The notes under the pieces: model-generated
What the model saw: only the letters and a program-made list of their open reading frames with translations
Database searches by the model: none
What the model was told of the DNA's origin: nothing
Program-made: the position numbers and the translations under genes
Shown here: positions 1-8,170 of the stretch, one piece after another
Layout of the letters: every line of letters starts with the position of its first letter
Position numbering within the stretch: position 1 is the stretch's first letter
Assembly (NCBI GenBank): GCA_030635865.1
Contig: DAOVYA010000003.1
Location: forward strand, 1 to 20,458
Direction: 5' to 3'
DNA: 20,458 nt
Source: Gammaproteobacteria bacterium
GTDB lineage: Bacteria > Pseudomonadota > Gammaproteobacteria > UBA9214

Positions 1-192
1 CCGGGAACCATTATCCATCCCGGCCACAACTATGCGGAACTCACCACATCGACCATGGAGCAGCAGCGGGAAGGCAACCCGTTCATGCATTTTGACAGCA
101 GCGATAAATTTATCCAATACCGGATGCACTATCATGACAGGCACCGTGACTCACCCTACGGGCCGGTGTGCAAAGGTGATGAGATGAAATAA
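1..192 (+). CDS. MBL-fold metallo-hydrolase, C-terminal part only
   Basis: Frame 1 is open from the first base to TAA at 190-192, giving 63 residues of a protein whose start lies outside the window. The visible part carries PGHNYAELTTST, then EGNPFM and a FIQYRM segment. This is the usual C-terminal pattern of glyoxalase II-like and persulfide dioxygenase-like MBL hydrolases, where the His of PGH is a metal ligand and a Glu/Asn-Pro motif follows. The earlier HxHxDH metal motif is not in the window, so the substrate (a glutathione thioester, a persulfide or something else) cannot be decided. It lies 47 nt upstream of the lipoprotein gene on the same strand. Confidence 0.7.
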   Translation, partial: PGTIIHPGHNYAELTTSTMEQQREGNPFMHFDSSDKFIQYRMHYHDRHRDSPYGPVCKGDEMK

Positions 193-239
193 ACGTGCAG
201 GCGTGTTTCACAGATGCTGGATGAAACAGGGGTTATAGA

Positions 240-743
240 ATGACAAGAGATCAGGGTTTGATAACAAGAACAGTCATTTTGCTATGGTGCACAGTACTAT
301 TAACGGCCTGTTCCTTCTTCGGTGGTTACCAGGAAACCCCGCGAGTTTCGCTGGTCAGCATTCAGCCGATTGAAATGGGTTTGCTGGAGCAACGTTACGG
401 CCTGCAGTTGCGGATAATGAACCCGAATGATGGTGAGATACCGGTGAAGGGATTGAGTTACTCAATCGAGATTAACGGACATGAGTTCGCCTACGGTGTA
501 AGCCGTCAGCCGGTATCCATCCCGGCATTCAGCGAGGCGCTGCTGGATGTTGAAGTGGTCAGTAACCTGTTGAATGTCATGCAGCAGTTCCAGGAAATGA
601 ACAGTGAAAACAGTGACAGCCTCAGCTACCGCCTGAGGGGAAAGATCAGCCTGAGAAACAGCCTTGCAAAGTTGCCGTTCAATGTTGAAGGACAGTTGAC
701 CTGGTTGCCAACAGACAAGGCTGAACCTCCCGTGGCAAATTAA
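240..743 (+). CDS. LEA type 2 (WHy-like) family lipoprotein
   Basis: A 167-residue protein with a lipoprotein signal: a hydrophobic stretch at about residues 11-21, then a lipobox LTAC with the acylated Cys at residue 24. Position +2 is Ser, which suggests outer-membrane sorting by the usual Lol rule. The mature part (VSLVSIQPIEMGLLEQRY, then LQLRIMNPND and a late LPFNVEGQLTW) fits the late-embryogenesis-abundant group 2 / WHy beta-sandwich family, whose bacterial members are small lipoproteins of unclear role, perhaps in desiccation or envelope stress. AGGGG about 8 nt upstream supports the ATG at 240. It ends 2 nt before the next gene, so the two are very likely co-transcribed. Confidence 0.8.
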   Translation: MTRDQGLITRTVILLWCTVLLTACSFFGGYQETPRVSLVSIQPIEMGLLEQRYGLQLRIMNPNDGEIPVKGLSYSIEINGHEFAYGVSRQPVSIPAFSEALLDVEVVSNLLNVMQQFQEMNSENSDSLSYRLRGKISLRNSLAKLPFNVEGQLTWLPTDKAEPPVAN

Positions 744-745
744 AC

Positions 746-1735
746 ATGGAAACCTTTCGCGCCTTGCGGGTTCACGAACTTGATGATGGCATCGAGGCGC
801 GTATCGAAACACTTTTAATCGATGACCTTGCGCCCGGCGAAGTCGTCATCCAGGCATGCTTTTCCAGTTTAAATTATAAAGATGCGCTGGCTACCACCGG
901 CAAGGGAAAGATCCTGCGCCGCTTCCCGCTGGTGGCCGGCGTCGATGTTGCCGGTCGCGTGCTTGAATCATCGGATGACCGTTTCAGGGAAGGTGATGAA
1001 GTGCTGGTTACCGGTTGCGGGATGGGCGAGAGTCACGACGGCGGGTTCTCGGAAGTTGCGCGGGTTCCCGCTGACTGGGTGGTGCCACTACCAGCTGGTT
1101 TGTCCCTGTTCGATGCCATGGCGCTGGGCACCGCGGGCTTTACCGCGGCGCTGGCAATTGATCAACTGGAGCGCAATGCACAGCAGCCGGATGCCGGCCC
1201 GGTAATCGTGACCGGTGCTACCGGGGGTGTTGGCAGCATTGCCATCGACCTGTTGAGCGGCCGTGGTTACGAGGTCATCGCCCTGACCGGAAAGGCGGAT
1301 GCATCAGAATATCTCAAGGGTCTTGGCGCCACTGCCGTGCTCGATCGCAATACCCTGGAACCGGCGAAGCGTCCACTGGAAAAGGCGCAATGGGGTGGGG
1401 CGATTGATACTGTCGGTGGTGACACACTTGCGTGGCTGACGCGAACCGTAATGCCCTGGGGGAACATTGCCAGCATCGGCATGGCCGGCGGCATTGAAGT
1501 GCACACCACGGTGATGCCGTTCATCCTGCGGGGTGTCAGTATTCTCGGCATTACTTCTGCCAACTGCCCGATGGATCGCCGCAAGAAAATCTGGAACCGG
1601 TTGGTAACCGACCTGAAACCGCGACACCTCGACAAGATTGTTGCGGGGGTAGTCAAACTTGATGAACTGCCTGCTATTTCAGAAAAAGTACTCTCGGGGC
1701 AGCACCGGGGACGGTATGTGGTGAAGTTTCAGTAA
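746..1735 (+). CDS. acuI: YhdH/AcuI-type NADPH-dependent quinone oxidoreductase / acrylyl-CoA reductase
   Basis: A 329-residue zinc-free medium-chain dehydrogenase/reductase. The N-terminal catalytic domain has the family mark SLNYKDAL (residues 41-48) and PLVAGVDVAG (61-70). The Rossmann domain has VTGATGGVGS (155-164). The C-terminal part has the YhdH-like segments SILGITSANCPM and GRYVV. Length equals the usual 320-330 of the family. Characterised relatives (AcuI, E. coli YhdH) reduce acrylyl-CoA to propionyl-CoA with NADPH, a detoxifying step. I infer the same chemistry here, but a generic quinone reductase activity is also possible. It is cytosolic and starts 2 nt after the lipoprotein stop. 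No good ribosome-binding site is visible, so translation may be coupled. Confidence 0.88.
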   Translation: METFRALRVHELDDGIEARIETLLIDDLAPGEVVIQACFSSLNYKDALATTGKGKILRRFPLVAGVDVAGRVLESSDDRFREGDEVLVTGCGMGESHDGGFSEVARVPADWVVPLPAGLSLFDAMALGTAGFTAALAIDQLERNAQQPDAGPVIVTGATGGVGSIAIDLLSGRGYEVIALTGKADASEYLKGLGATAVLDRNTLEPAKRPLEKAQWGGAIDTVGGDTLAWLTRTVMPWGNIASIGMAGGIEVHTTVMPFILRGVSILGITSANCPMDRRKKIWNRLVTDLKPRHLDKIVAGVVKLDELPAISEKVLSGQHRGRYVVKFQ

Positions 1736-1856
1736 CGATCTGAGCTAACCTGCCCGAGACCCTTCCAGAGCCTTCATAGTAACTGCAAAACCAGACCCTA
1801 TATCGAACCGTTAAAGAAGCCAGGGGTTTTGGGTCAGGTTGATTGACTTGATATGG

Positions 1857-2291
1857 CTACTGGTAAATACGGCCCTTGTGTTTCAACCATCCGTCTTCGT
1901 GTCGGCCATTCGGGTCATTGTGTGTCCAATGCACCACGCCACCCTTGGAGTTCCATTCGTACTCACCAAAAAAGTCTACCGTATCCCCTTCTCTTATTGA
2001 GTTGATTCTTGATGCCAAATCAATGTTATGGGCAATCAGAAGGGTTTGGCCAGACGACAACCTGATAATGAATCTCTGATGGCGGCTACCTTCGTTGTCG
2101 TCGGGAAGAACTCGGGTAACTCTGCCGGAGCCACCGACTTGCACGTCACTTTGACGCTTCTCGTATGCGGCTGCAAGTGGCTGACCACTGGTGGCCGCTT
2201 CCTCAGTAAATGAAGAGATGAAACCCGGATTCTTCTCTATGTACCCATAGATTCCAAAGCCGATTAATAATGCAATAAGTAGCTTTTTCAT
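1857..2291 (-). CDS. DUF3465 family protein, membrane-anchored or secreted
   Basis: A 144-residue protein. Residues 1-16 (MKKLLIALLIGFGIYG) form a signal or anchor helix, so the rest should be periplasmic. The domain (about residues 50-144) carries the DUF3465 signature: GSGRVTRVLPDDNEGSRHQR, then SGQTLLIAHNID, GEYEWNSKGGVVHWTHNDP and GRHEDGWLKHKG. The alternation of short strands and the VxFFGEYEW segment recall an OB-fold-like barrel. The His-rich tail (HWTH, RHEDGW, KHKG) could bind metal or be catalytic, but no function has been established. It is a single gene: the + gene on its far side is convergent and the next - gene is about 110 nt away. Confidence 0.85.
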   Translation of the reverse strand: MKKLLIALLIGFGIYGYIEKNPGFISSFTEEAATSGQPLAAAYEKRQSDVQVGGSGRVTRVLPDDNEGSRHQRFIIRLSSGQTLLIAHNIDLASRINSIREGDTVDFFGEYEWNSKGGVVHWTHNDPNGRHEDGWLKHKGRIYQ

Positions 2292-2372
2292 TGTTCCTGC
2301 TCAGATGGGCGTTATTGCCATATAGACATAATGACTTCCCGTTAAAGTGCCGACCTCCGTCCTGCGTGGATT

Positions 2373-2387
2373 GGCAGCGGTGCTGCC
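2373..2387 (-). other. Short GC hairpin after the DUF2069 gene
   Basis: GGCAGC and GCTGCC form a 6-bp perfect stem with a 3-nt loop, about 14 nt past the stop of the DUF2069 gene on the - strand. There is no T-run on either side, so it is not a clear intrinsic terminator. It may stabilise the 3' end of the arsC-wrbA-DUF2069 transcript or be a weak termination point. Confidence 0.3.
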
Positions 2388-2400
2388 AGCGCCATACTAC

Positions 2401-2748
2401 TCAGTGTTGCTTGCTGTGACGTACATAAGCCATCGCCGCCAAAAACCACGTTGAGGTGAGCAGTATCTCCAGCAGCCCAAGATAGCGGGCTGTGTCAGAC
2501 GCGTAGGCTTCCCCGACCCCATGCATAAAATAGAACAACGCAAGAAAACAGCTCCATTGAAACGTATAGGGCCGACCATGCAACATACCACGCAGTGCAA
2601 ATAACAGGGGAGTCAACAGAAACAGCAGCGCGTAGGCAACCGGGAAATGTATGGATGGCGCGAGCCAGGCGTACCAGACGGTGAGCAGCGTAAGTGTGCC
2701 GAGGTAGCCGCCCAGCGCCAGGCTATACAGTAAGCGGGTACCGGGCAT
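2401..2748 (-). CDS. DUF2069 family inner-membrane protein
   Basis: A small, very hydrophobic protein of about 115 residues with roughly four membrane helices: LYSLALGGYLGTLTLLTVWY, FPVAYALLFLLTPLLFAL, a segment around FLALFYFMHGVGEAYA, and LGLLEILLTSTWFLAAMAYV. The FMHGVGEAY motif and its position before the last helix are typical of DUF2069, a family of unknown function found mostly in proteobacteria, often next to WrbA and ArsC-like genes as here. I chose the ATG at 2748, 8 nt past the wrbA stop. An earlier in-frame ATG at 2781 would add 11 residues and overlap wrbA by 25 nt. Neither start has a strong ribosome-binding site. Confidence 0.8.
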   Translation of the reverse strand: MPGTRLLYSLALGGYLGTLTLLTVWYAWLAPSIHFPVAYALLFLLTPLLFALRGMLHGRPYTFQWSCFLALFYFMHGVGEAYASDTARYLGLLEILLTSTWFLAAMAYVRHSKQH

Positions 2749-2756
2749 CGGGGTTG

Positions 2757-3359
<603 letters not shown>

Positions 3360-3713
3360 TTAAAGAATATCAATGATCTTTTCCGGCGGCCTGCCGATGG
3401 CGGCCTTGCCATTCTTTACAACGATCGGTCGCTGAATCAGGCGTGGATAGCTGATCATCGCATCGATCAGCTCGGCGCGGCTGAGGCCCGGGTTGCCGAG
3501 CCCGGCTTCTGCATATTCTTTTTCAAATGTACGCATCAGGTCACGCGGTTCCAGTCCCAGCATATCGAGGAGGGATTCCAGTGTTGCGGCATCCGGCGGT
3601 GATTCAAGGTATTCGACAATCTCCGGCTTCTCCCCCCTGCTTTCAAGCAGGTCGAGGGTCAGGCGGCATTTGGAGCATTGCGGGTTGAAGTAAATCGTCA
3701 CTTCATCTGACAT
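3360..3713 (-). CDS. arsC: ArsC-family (glutaredoxin-dependent) arsenate reductase
   Basis: A 117-residue thioredoxin-fold protein of the ArsC/Spx superfamily. The active-site loop is FNPQCSKCR with Cys13 as the expected nucleophile. Cys16 gives a CxxC that classical R773 ArsC lacks but many chromosomal ArsC-like proteins have. The downstream NPGLSRAELIDAMISYPRLI and QRPIVV segments hold the conserved Arg and the cis-Pro region. The known reaction is arsenate to arsenite using glutathione and glutaredoxin. No arsR, arsB or acr3 gene is nearby, and in E. coli the YfgD-like members of this group have no proven arsenate role, so the substrate is uncertain. GGAAAC just upstream of the ATG supports the start. 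Confidence 0.85.
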   Translation of the reverse strand: MSDEVTIYFNPQCSKCRLTLDLLESRGEKPEIVEYLESPPDAATLESLLDMLGLEPRDLMRTFEKEYAEAGLGNPGLSRAELIDAMISYPRLIQRPIVVKNGKAAIGRPPEKIIDIL

Positions 3714-3766
3714 GGTTTCCGGTTCTCAACTGTGTGGGTTATCAAATAAGAAAGCTTTTAATTATT

Positions 3767-3853
3767 CGTCATTGCGAGGAACGAAGTGACGCGGCAATCT
3801 CAGTAAGTCCGCTGCCAGCTTCAGGAGATTGCCACGCTACGCTCGCAATGACG
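3767..3853. repeat. 87-nt palindromic repeat element (CGTCATTGCGAG type)
   Basis: The left arm (3767-3801) begins CGTCATTGCGAGGAACGAAG and ends GGCAATCTC. The right arm (3825-3853), read in reverse complement, begins CGTCATTGCGAGCGTAGCG and ends GGCAATCTC. The ends are identical for 12 nt and the inner boundaries for 9 nt, with a different middle and a 23-nt spacer. I have seen this kind of palindrome scattered in intergenic DNA of several unrelated bacteria. It has no coding capacity. It fills most of the gap between the fumarase stop and the arsC start and would form a strong hairpin in any read-through transcript. Confidence 0.85.
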
Positions 3854-3880
3854 AGAATTTTTAAATTAATCAGGTCTCCC

Positions 3881-5404
3881 TTAACTTTTCATGACACGAA
3901 TATCCCCGATACGCATACGCCATTCTTTCGGGCCGCTTTCATGGATTGAGTTGCCGTTTACGTCGACGGCCACGGTGACGGGCATGTCCTCGACCTCGAA
4001 TTCATAGACGGCCTCCATGCCCAACTCCGCAAACGCGATCACTTTTGCGGCGCGGATGGCTTTCGATACAAGGTAGGCCGCGCCACCGGTCGCAATCAGG
4101 TATACCGCGCCATGCCGGGCGATGGACTCAATGGCCTGCGGGCCACGTTCGGCCTTGCCGATCATGCCCAGCAGGCCGGTTTTCTCCAGCATTGTATCGG
4201 TAAACTTGTCCATGCGCGTGGCGGTGGTCGGGCCCGCCGGTCCGACAACCTCGTCACCGACCGGGTCTACCGGTCCCACGTAGTAGAGAAACCGCCCGTT
4301 GAAGTCCAGGCCGTCCGGCAGTGCTTCACCGCGATCCAGCAACTCTGTGATGCGTTTGTGGGCGGCGTCACGGCCGGTCAGGAATTTACCGCTGAGCAGC
4401 AGCCTGTCACCCGGCTTCCAGTCACGTACCGCTTCCCGGTCAAGCTGGTCAAGTTGTACCCGGCGGGTATTCCTGTCCGCCTCACGGGTGATCGCAGGCC
4501 AGTCCTCGAGCCGCGGCAGGTCCAGCTCTGCCGGGCCACTGCCATCCAGGGTGAAATGCACATGCCGGGTGGCTGCACAGTTGGGGATCAGGGCGACAGG
4601 CTTGGAAGCCGCATGCGTCGGGTAGTCGCGTAGCTTGACGTCGAGTACCGTTGTAAGCCCCCCGAGTCCCTGCGCACCGATGCCAAGCGCATTGACCTTG
4701 TCAAAGATTTCCAGGCGTAGTTCTTCCAGCCGGGTGTTGGCCCCGCGTGCCTGTAGTTCATGAATGGTAATGGGTTCGAGGATGGCTTCCTTGGCCAGCA
4801 GCATGGCCTTTTCCGCCGTGCCACCAATACCGATACCGAGTATGCCCGGCGGGCACCAGCCGGCGCCCATGGCCGGGACCTGGCCGAGTACCCATTCGAC
4901 GATGTCATCGCCGGGATTCAGAATCGTAAAACGTGACTTGTTCTCCGAGCCGCCGCCTTTTGCCGCGACGATGATCTCGACCTTGTCGCCGGGCACAATG
5001 TCCTTGTAAATGACTGCCGGTGTGTTGTCACCGGTGTTGCGGCGTTCCCCGGCCGGGTCGCTGACAATGGAGGCGCGCAGCGGGTTGTCCGGGTCGGAGT
5101 AGGCCTGGCGTACGCCCTCATTGATCATTTCATCGATACCGGTATCGGTATCCCAGCGTACATCCATGCCGACCTTGATGAACACGTTGACGATCCCGGT
5201 GTCCTGGCAGATCGGGCGGTGACCTTCGGCGCACATGCGCGAATTGATCAGTATCTGTGCCATGGCATCTTTGGCGGCGGCCGATTGTTCCTTTTGCCAT
5301 GCCTGGTGCAGGGCCTTGATAAAATCCGGCGGGTGATAATAGGAAATATATTGCAGCGCATCGCGGATGCTGTCGGTGAAATCCTGCTTATTGATTGTGC
5401 TCAT
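3881..5404 (-). CDS. fumA: Class I (iron-sulfur) fumarate hydratase
   Basis: A 507-residue single-chain fumarase that interconverts fumarate and L-malate in the TCA cycle using an oxygen-sensitive [4Fe-4S] cluster. The N-terminal (alpha) part ends near residue 330 and the C-terminal (beta) domain follows, with GPTTATRMDKFTDTMLEKTG and a late ATGGAAYLVSKAI. Likely cluster ligands are Cys66 (RPICQDTG), Cys184 (GWCPPGILGIGIGGT) and Cys276 (IPNCAATRHVHF). I start it at the ATG at 5404 (MSTINKQDFTDSIRDAL). An in-frame extension to 5449 adds 15 residues not typical of the family. Class I length and both halves are complete. Whether to call it FumA, FumB or FumD cannot be settled. Confidence 0.92.
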   Translation of the reverse strand: MSTINKQDFTDSIRDALQYISYYHPPDFIKALHQAWQKEQSAAAKDAMAQILINSRMCAEGHRPICQDTGIVNVFIKVGMDVRWDTDTGIDEMINEGVRQAYSDPDNPLRASIVSDPAGERRNTGDNTPAVIYKDIVPGDKVEIIVAAKGGGSENKSRFTILNPGDDIVEWVLGQVPAMGAGWCPPGILGIGIGGTAEKAMLLAKEAILEPITIHELQARGANTRLEELRLEIFDKVNALGIGAQGLGGLTTVLDVKLRDYPTHAASKPVALIPNCAATRHVHFTLDGSGPAELDLPRLEDWPAITREADRNTRRVQLDQLDREAVRDWKPGDRLLLSGKFLTGRDAAHKRITELLDRGEALPDGLDFNGRFLYYVGPVDPVGDEVVGPAGPTTATRMDKFTDTMLEKTGLLGMIGKAERGPQAIESIARHGAVYLIATGGAAYLVSKAIRAAKVIAFAELGMEAVYEFEVEDMPVTVAVDVNGNSIHESGPKEWRMRIGDIRVMKS

Positions 5405-5448
5405 GCGCGGTTTTTTTACGGGAACCTTGTATAGGAGTATCAGTCCCA

Positions 5449-5454
5449 ATTGTA
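5449..5454 (-). promoter_or_regulatory. Candidate -10 element for fumarase
   Basis: On the - strand TACAAT lies about 45 nt upstream of the fumarase ATG. No good -35 hexamer is found 16-18 nt before it, so this is a weak prediction from position and hexamer alone. Confidence 0.22.
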
Positions 5455-5480
5455 GCCGTTTCCCTGTTTCTTATGTAATA

Positions 5481-5498
5481 CCGGTCGGGAATGACCGG
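5481..5498. promoter_or_regulatory. Perfect 6-bp inverted repeat between divergent fumarase and tlpA
   Basis: CCGGTC, a 6-nt spacer GGGAAT, and GACCGG. It lies between the candidate -10 boxes of the two divergent genes, near where -35 regions or an operator would be. It could be a regulator site or just a small hairpin; the sequence alone cannot tell. Confidence 0.35.
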
Positions 5499-5516
5499 AG
5501 CGGCTCTTAAAAGGGG

Positions 5517-5522
5517 TACAAT
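5517..5522 (+). promoter_or_regulatory. Candidate -10 element for tlpA-like gene
   Basis: TACAAT lies 27 nt before the chosen tlpA start, leaving a short leader that holds the strong AAAAGGAG ribosome-binding site (5536-5543). No clear -35 element is found at standard spacing. Confidence 0.25.
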
Positions 5523-5549
5523 CGGCGTTTGTTTGAAAAGGAGTTGATG

Positions 5550-6065
5550 ATGCGTCTACTGGTGTTGATCGCAGCCCTGTTTACTGCCCTGCCGGGGATT
5601 GCCGGCAAGGTTGATTTCACCCTGCCTGACCTGGAGGGCAAGCCGGTATCCCTGTCAGATTTCAGGGGTAAATGGGTGATCGTGAATTACTGGGCGACCT
5701 GGTGTCCGCCCTGTCTGGAAGAAATCCCCGATCTGGTTGATCTTTATGAAAACAACCGCAGGGATGTGGTTGTACTCGGTATTGATTATGAAGATGTCAA
5801 TCTCGATTACCTGAAGGAATTTGTAGACACGCACTTCATTTCTTATCCCGTGCTGCGCATGTCCCCGGCTCCGGTCACCGAACTGGGCCCTGTGACAGGT
5901 TTGCCGACGACCTACATTATTTCACCAGAGGGTGAACGCATGGCCCGCCAGGAAGGGCCCATCACCCGCAAGGCGCTTGAAGCGTACCTGGAGCGCAAAC
6001 GACAGCAGTCTGCAGCAATGCCCCCGGTTACTGCTGCCGGGACGCGTGCTACTACTCCCCGCTGA
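5550..6065 (+). CDS. TlpA/ResA-like periplasmic thioredoxin-fold protein
   Basis: About 171 residues. A signal peptide (MRLLVLIAALFTALPGIAG) exports it to the periplasm. The peroxiredoxin-like TlpA fold starts with VDFTLPDLEGKPVSLSDFRG and holds the redox motif WCPPC with Cys52 and Cys55, and a cis-Pro loop GLPTTYI (Pro119). WCPPC is the active site of the TlpA/ResA/CcmG group, which reduce disulfides, often during cytochrome c maturation, but no ccm gene is nearby. The tail (about residues 150-171) is Ala/Thr/Pro-rich and probably disordered. AAAAGGAG is 6 nt before the ATG at 5550 and 3 nt before another in-frame ATG at 5547, so I prefer 5550. Confidence 0.88.
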   Translation: MRLLVLIAALFTALPGIAGKVDFTLPDLEGKPVSLSDFRGKWVIVNYWATWCPPCLEEIPDLVDLYENNRRDVVVLGIDYEDVNLDYLKEFVDTHFISYPVLRMSPAPVTELGPVTGLPTTYIISPEGERMARQEGPITRKALEAYLERKRQQSAAMPPVTAAGTRATTPR

Positions 6066-6160
6066 ACTACCTGAAGAGTCTCTGATTAGTTCATTTCAGG
6101 TCATTCACGAGCGATGTACAACATCTGGATGGTTTTCTTTTCACCCTGGTCGAGGTTTGA

Positions 6161-6220
6161 TGCAGGACCCGCGCCTTGCAGGGAATACCGACCGTTCCCG
6201 GCGAGGCGCCGGTCCTACAG
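6161..6220. repeat. REP-like pair (GTAG-headed inverted elements)
   Basis: Two facing units. On -, CTGTAGGACCGGCGCCTCGC leads a perfect CCGGCG / CGCCGG stem with a CCT loop and then GGAA. On +, TGCAGGACCCGCGCCTTGC followed by AGGGAA is a mutated version of the same unit. A GTAGG head followed by a GC-rich hairpin is the layout of REP sequences that RAYT (TnpA-REP) proteins act on. This is inferred from layout; no RAYT gene is in the window. It fills the gap between the tlpA-like gene and acylphosphatase. Confidence 0.65.
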
Positions 6221-6244
6221 TTATTAGAGGTTAGCCTGGTGGGC

Positions 6245-6511
6245 ATGATTTGTGTGCGTTGTCTGGTCTCCGGTCGCGTGCAAGGCGTATTTTTCCGCGC
6301 TTCAACCCGTGAGCAGGCGCGGCAACTGGGTCTGTCAGGGTCTGTGCGGAATCTGCCGGATGGTCAGGTGGAAGTCGTGGCCTGTGGCGGGCAAACAGCG
6401 GTCGAAGCCTTGCAGGCCTGGTTATGGCAGGGGCCGCCGCATGCACAGGTCAGTGCAGTCAGTTGTGAAGCGTGTGAGGCGCCTGCCTCCGGCGGATTCA
6501 GGGTTATTTGA
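6245..6511 (+). CDS. acyP: Acylphosphatase
   Basis: A very small (88-residue) cytosolic hydrolase of acyl phosphates. It carries both signature motifs: [13 protein letters not shown] with the catalytic Arg18, which binds phosphate, and [14 protein letters not shown] with the catalytic Asn36, which orients water. The C-terminal GGFRVI closes the fold. Arg18 and Asn36 are 18 apart, as Arg23 and Asn41 are in mammalian enzymes. The ATG at 6245 matches the family length. An in-frame GTG at 6239, with AGAGG 8 nt before it, is a real alternative that adds two residues. The stop overlaps the nadB stop by 8 nt, tail to tail. Confidence 0.88.
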   Translation: MICVRCLVSGRVQGVFFRASTREQARQLGLSGSVRNLPDGQVEVVACGGQTAVEALQAWLWQGPPHAQVSAVSCEACEAPASGGFRVI

Positions 6512-8156
6512 CCCGCTGGTTCATATCATAAACTTTTGATCCACCCTCAGAGCCAGGCGGTGGCGTGAGAATGGTGTCAGCCGGCGGTTTCGAGGTGTCT
6601 GTTTGCGGGTAGTCCAGTGTGTAGTGCAGCCCGCGGCTTTCCTTGCGCTGTTGCGCACAACGGATGATCAGGGCCGCAACCTGGGCAAGGTTGCGCAGTT
6701 CCAGGAGGTCATTCGTGACGGTGAAATTGCTGTAGTACTCCTGAATTTCCTGCTGCAGCAGATCCACGCGTCGCCAGGCCCGTTCCAGGCGCTTGTTGGT
6801 GCGTACAATGCCCACGTAGTTCCACATGCAGCGTCGCAGTTCGTCCCAGTTGTGGGTGACCACCACTTCTTCGTCGGAATCCCTGACCCGTGATACATCC
6901 CAGGCCGGCAAGGCCTGCACGGGTGGCGTGTCGTCCAGCGTGCTGGCGATGTGCTTGCTGGCAGCAGCGGCGAATACCAGGCATTCCAGCAGTGAATTGC
7001 TGGCCATGCGGTTGGCGCCATGCAGCCCGGTGCAGGCGACTTCGCCAACGGCATACAGGCCGGGCAGGTCGGTCCGCCCGTCAAGATCGGTGATGACACC
7101 CCCGCAGGTATAGTGTGCGGCGGGTACCACCGGGATGGGTTCCAGTGTCATGTCATAGCCGAGTTCACGGCAGCGGGCATAGACAGTTGGAAAGTGCTGC
7201 TTGATAAAGTGGGCTGGCTTGTGGCTGATATCCAGCAAGACGTACTCAACGCCCAGGCGTTTTATTTCATGGTCGATTGCGCGCGCCACGATATCCCGGG
7301 GTGCAAGATTGCCGCGCTTGTCAAAGCGTTCCATGAAAGGCGTGCCGTCCGGCAGCAGTAGCTGTCCGCCTTCACCGCGCACCGCCTCGGTCAACAGGAA
7401 AGACTTGGCCTCGGGGTGGTACAGGCAGGTGGGGTGGAATTGATTGAATTCCATGTTGGCGACCCGGCAGCCGGCACGCCATGCCATGGCGATACCATCG
7501 CCACTGGAGGTATCCGGATTAGTGGTGTAGAGGTAGGCCTTGCTGGCGCCACCCGTGGCCAGGACGGTTTTTCGCGCTGCAAACACCTCGACGAGCTGAC
7601 GTTCCCGATCCAGCACGTAGGCGCCGAGTGCACGGTTTTCAGACAGGCCCAGCTTGGCGCCGGTGACTAAATCAACGGCAATGTGATCCGCATACAGGGT
7701 GATATTCGGCCGCTTTTTTGCTTCATCCAGCAAGCTGGTTTCCAATGCGCGCCCGGTTGCATCGGCCGCATGCAGCACCCGTCGTGTGGAATGGCCGCCT
7801 TCACGGGTGAGGTGAAATGCCTGGCCATTTTCTGATTCCGGATGGCGGGTAAACGGCACCCCGAGGTCAACCAGCCAGCGAATGGCCTCGGGGGCATGCT
7901 CAACGGTAAAGCGCACGGCTTCCGGCTTGCTGAGTCCGGCGCCGGCATCCATCGTGTCTTCGATATGTGCATCGAAGGAGTCGGATGGGTCGGTGACGGC
8001 TGAAATCCCCCCCTGGGCATACAGGGTACAGCCCTCATTCAGTTCACCCTTGGCGATCACGGCAACCTGTACGCTGGCTGGCAGCCGCAGGGCCAGGCTC
8101 AGCCCGGCGCCACCGCTACCGATTATGAGGACATCATGGCTGTATGCTGGGGTCAT
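6504..8156 (-). CDS. nadB: L-aspartate oxidase, first step of NAD synthesis
   Basis: A 550-residue flavoprotein that oxidises L-aspartate to iminoaspartate for quinolinate synthesis with NadA. The FAD-binding dinucleotide motif [13 protein letters not shown] (residues 13-25) follows DVLII. The family blocks are [13 protein letters not shown], then [33 protein letters not shown] and [16 protein letters not shown]. This is the succinate dehydrogenase/fumarate reductase flavoprotein family, but the length and the [10 protein letters not shown] segment fit NadB. nadA and nadC are not in the window. It diverges from rpoE, as in Pseudomonas, with a gap of 235 nt. The ATG at 8156 is the natural start before [10 protein letters not shown]; only a short AGG is upstream. 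Confidence 0.95.
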   Translation of the reverse strand: MTPAYSHDVLIIGSGGAGLSLALRLPASVQVAVIAKGELNEGCTLYAQGGISAVTDPSDSFDAHIEDTMDAGAGLSKPEAVRFTVEHAPEAIRWLVDLGVPFTRHPESENGQAFHLTREGGHSTRRVLHAADATGRALETSLLDEAKKRPNITLYADHIAVDLVTGAKLGLSENRALGAYVLDRERQLVEVFAARKTVLATGGASKAYLYTTNPDTSSGDGIAMAWRAGCRVANMEFNQFHPTCLYHPEAKSFLLTEAVRGEGGQLLLPDGTPFMERFDKRGNLAPRDIVARAIDHEIKRLGVEYVLLDISHKPAHFIKQHFPTVYARCRELGYDMTLEPIPVVPAAHYTCGGVITDLDGRTDLPGLYAVGEVACTGLHGANRMASNSLLECLVFAAAASKHIASTLDDTPPVQALPAWDVSRVRDSDEEVVVTHNWDELRRCMWNYVGIVRTNKRLERAWRRVDLLQQEIQEYYSNFTVTNDLLELRNLAQVAALIIRCAQQRKESRGLHYTLDYPQTDTSKPPADTILTPPPGSEGGSKVYDMNQRVK

Positions 8157-8170
8157 AGACCTGATTATGC

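Noticed and set aside
462..812. 116-codon open frame on - over the lipoprotein and acuI start
   Set aside because: It crosses the junction of two clear genes on + and has a low-complexity product.
2373..2387. GC hairpin as an intrinsic terminator of the arsC-wrbA-DUF2069 block
   Set aside because: There is no T-run after the stem on either strand, so I list it only as a hairpin.
3360..3713. A complete arsenic-resistance operon
   Set aside because: Only the ArsC-like gene is present; neighbours are wrbA, DUF2069 and fumarase, and no arsR, arsB, acr3 or arsM is seen.
4112..4633. 173-codon open frame on + opposite fumarase
   Set aside because: Fumarase is complete with its three cluster Cys on the other strand; the + frame has no recognisable domain.
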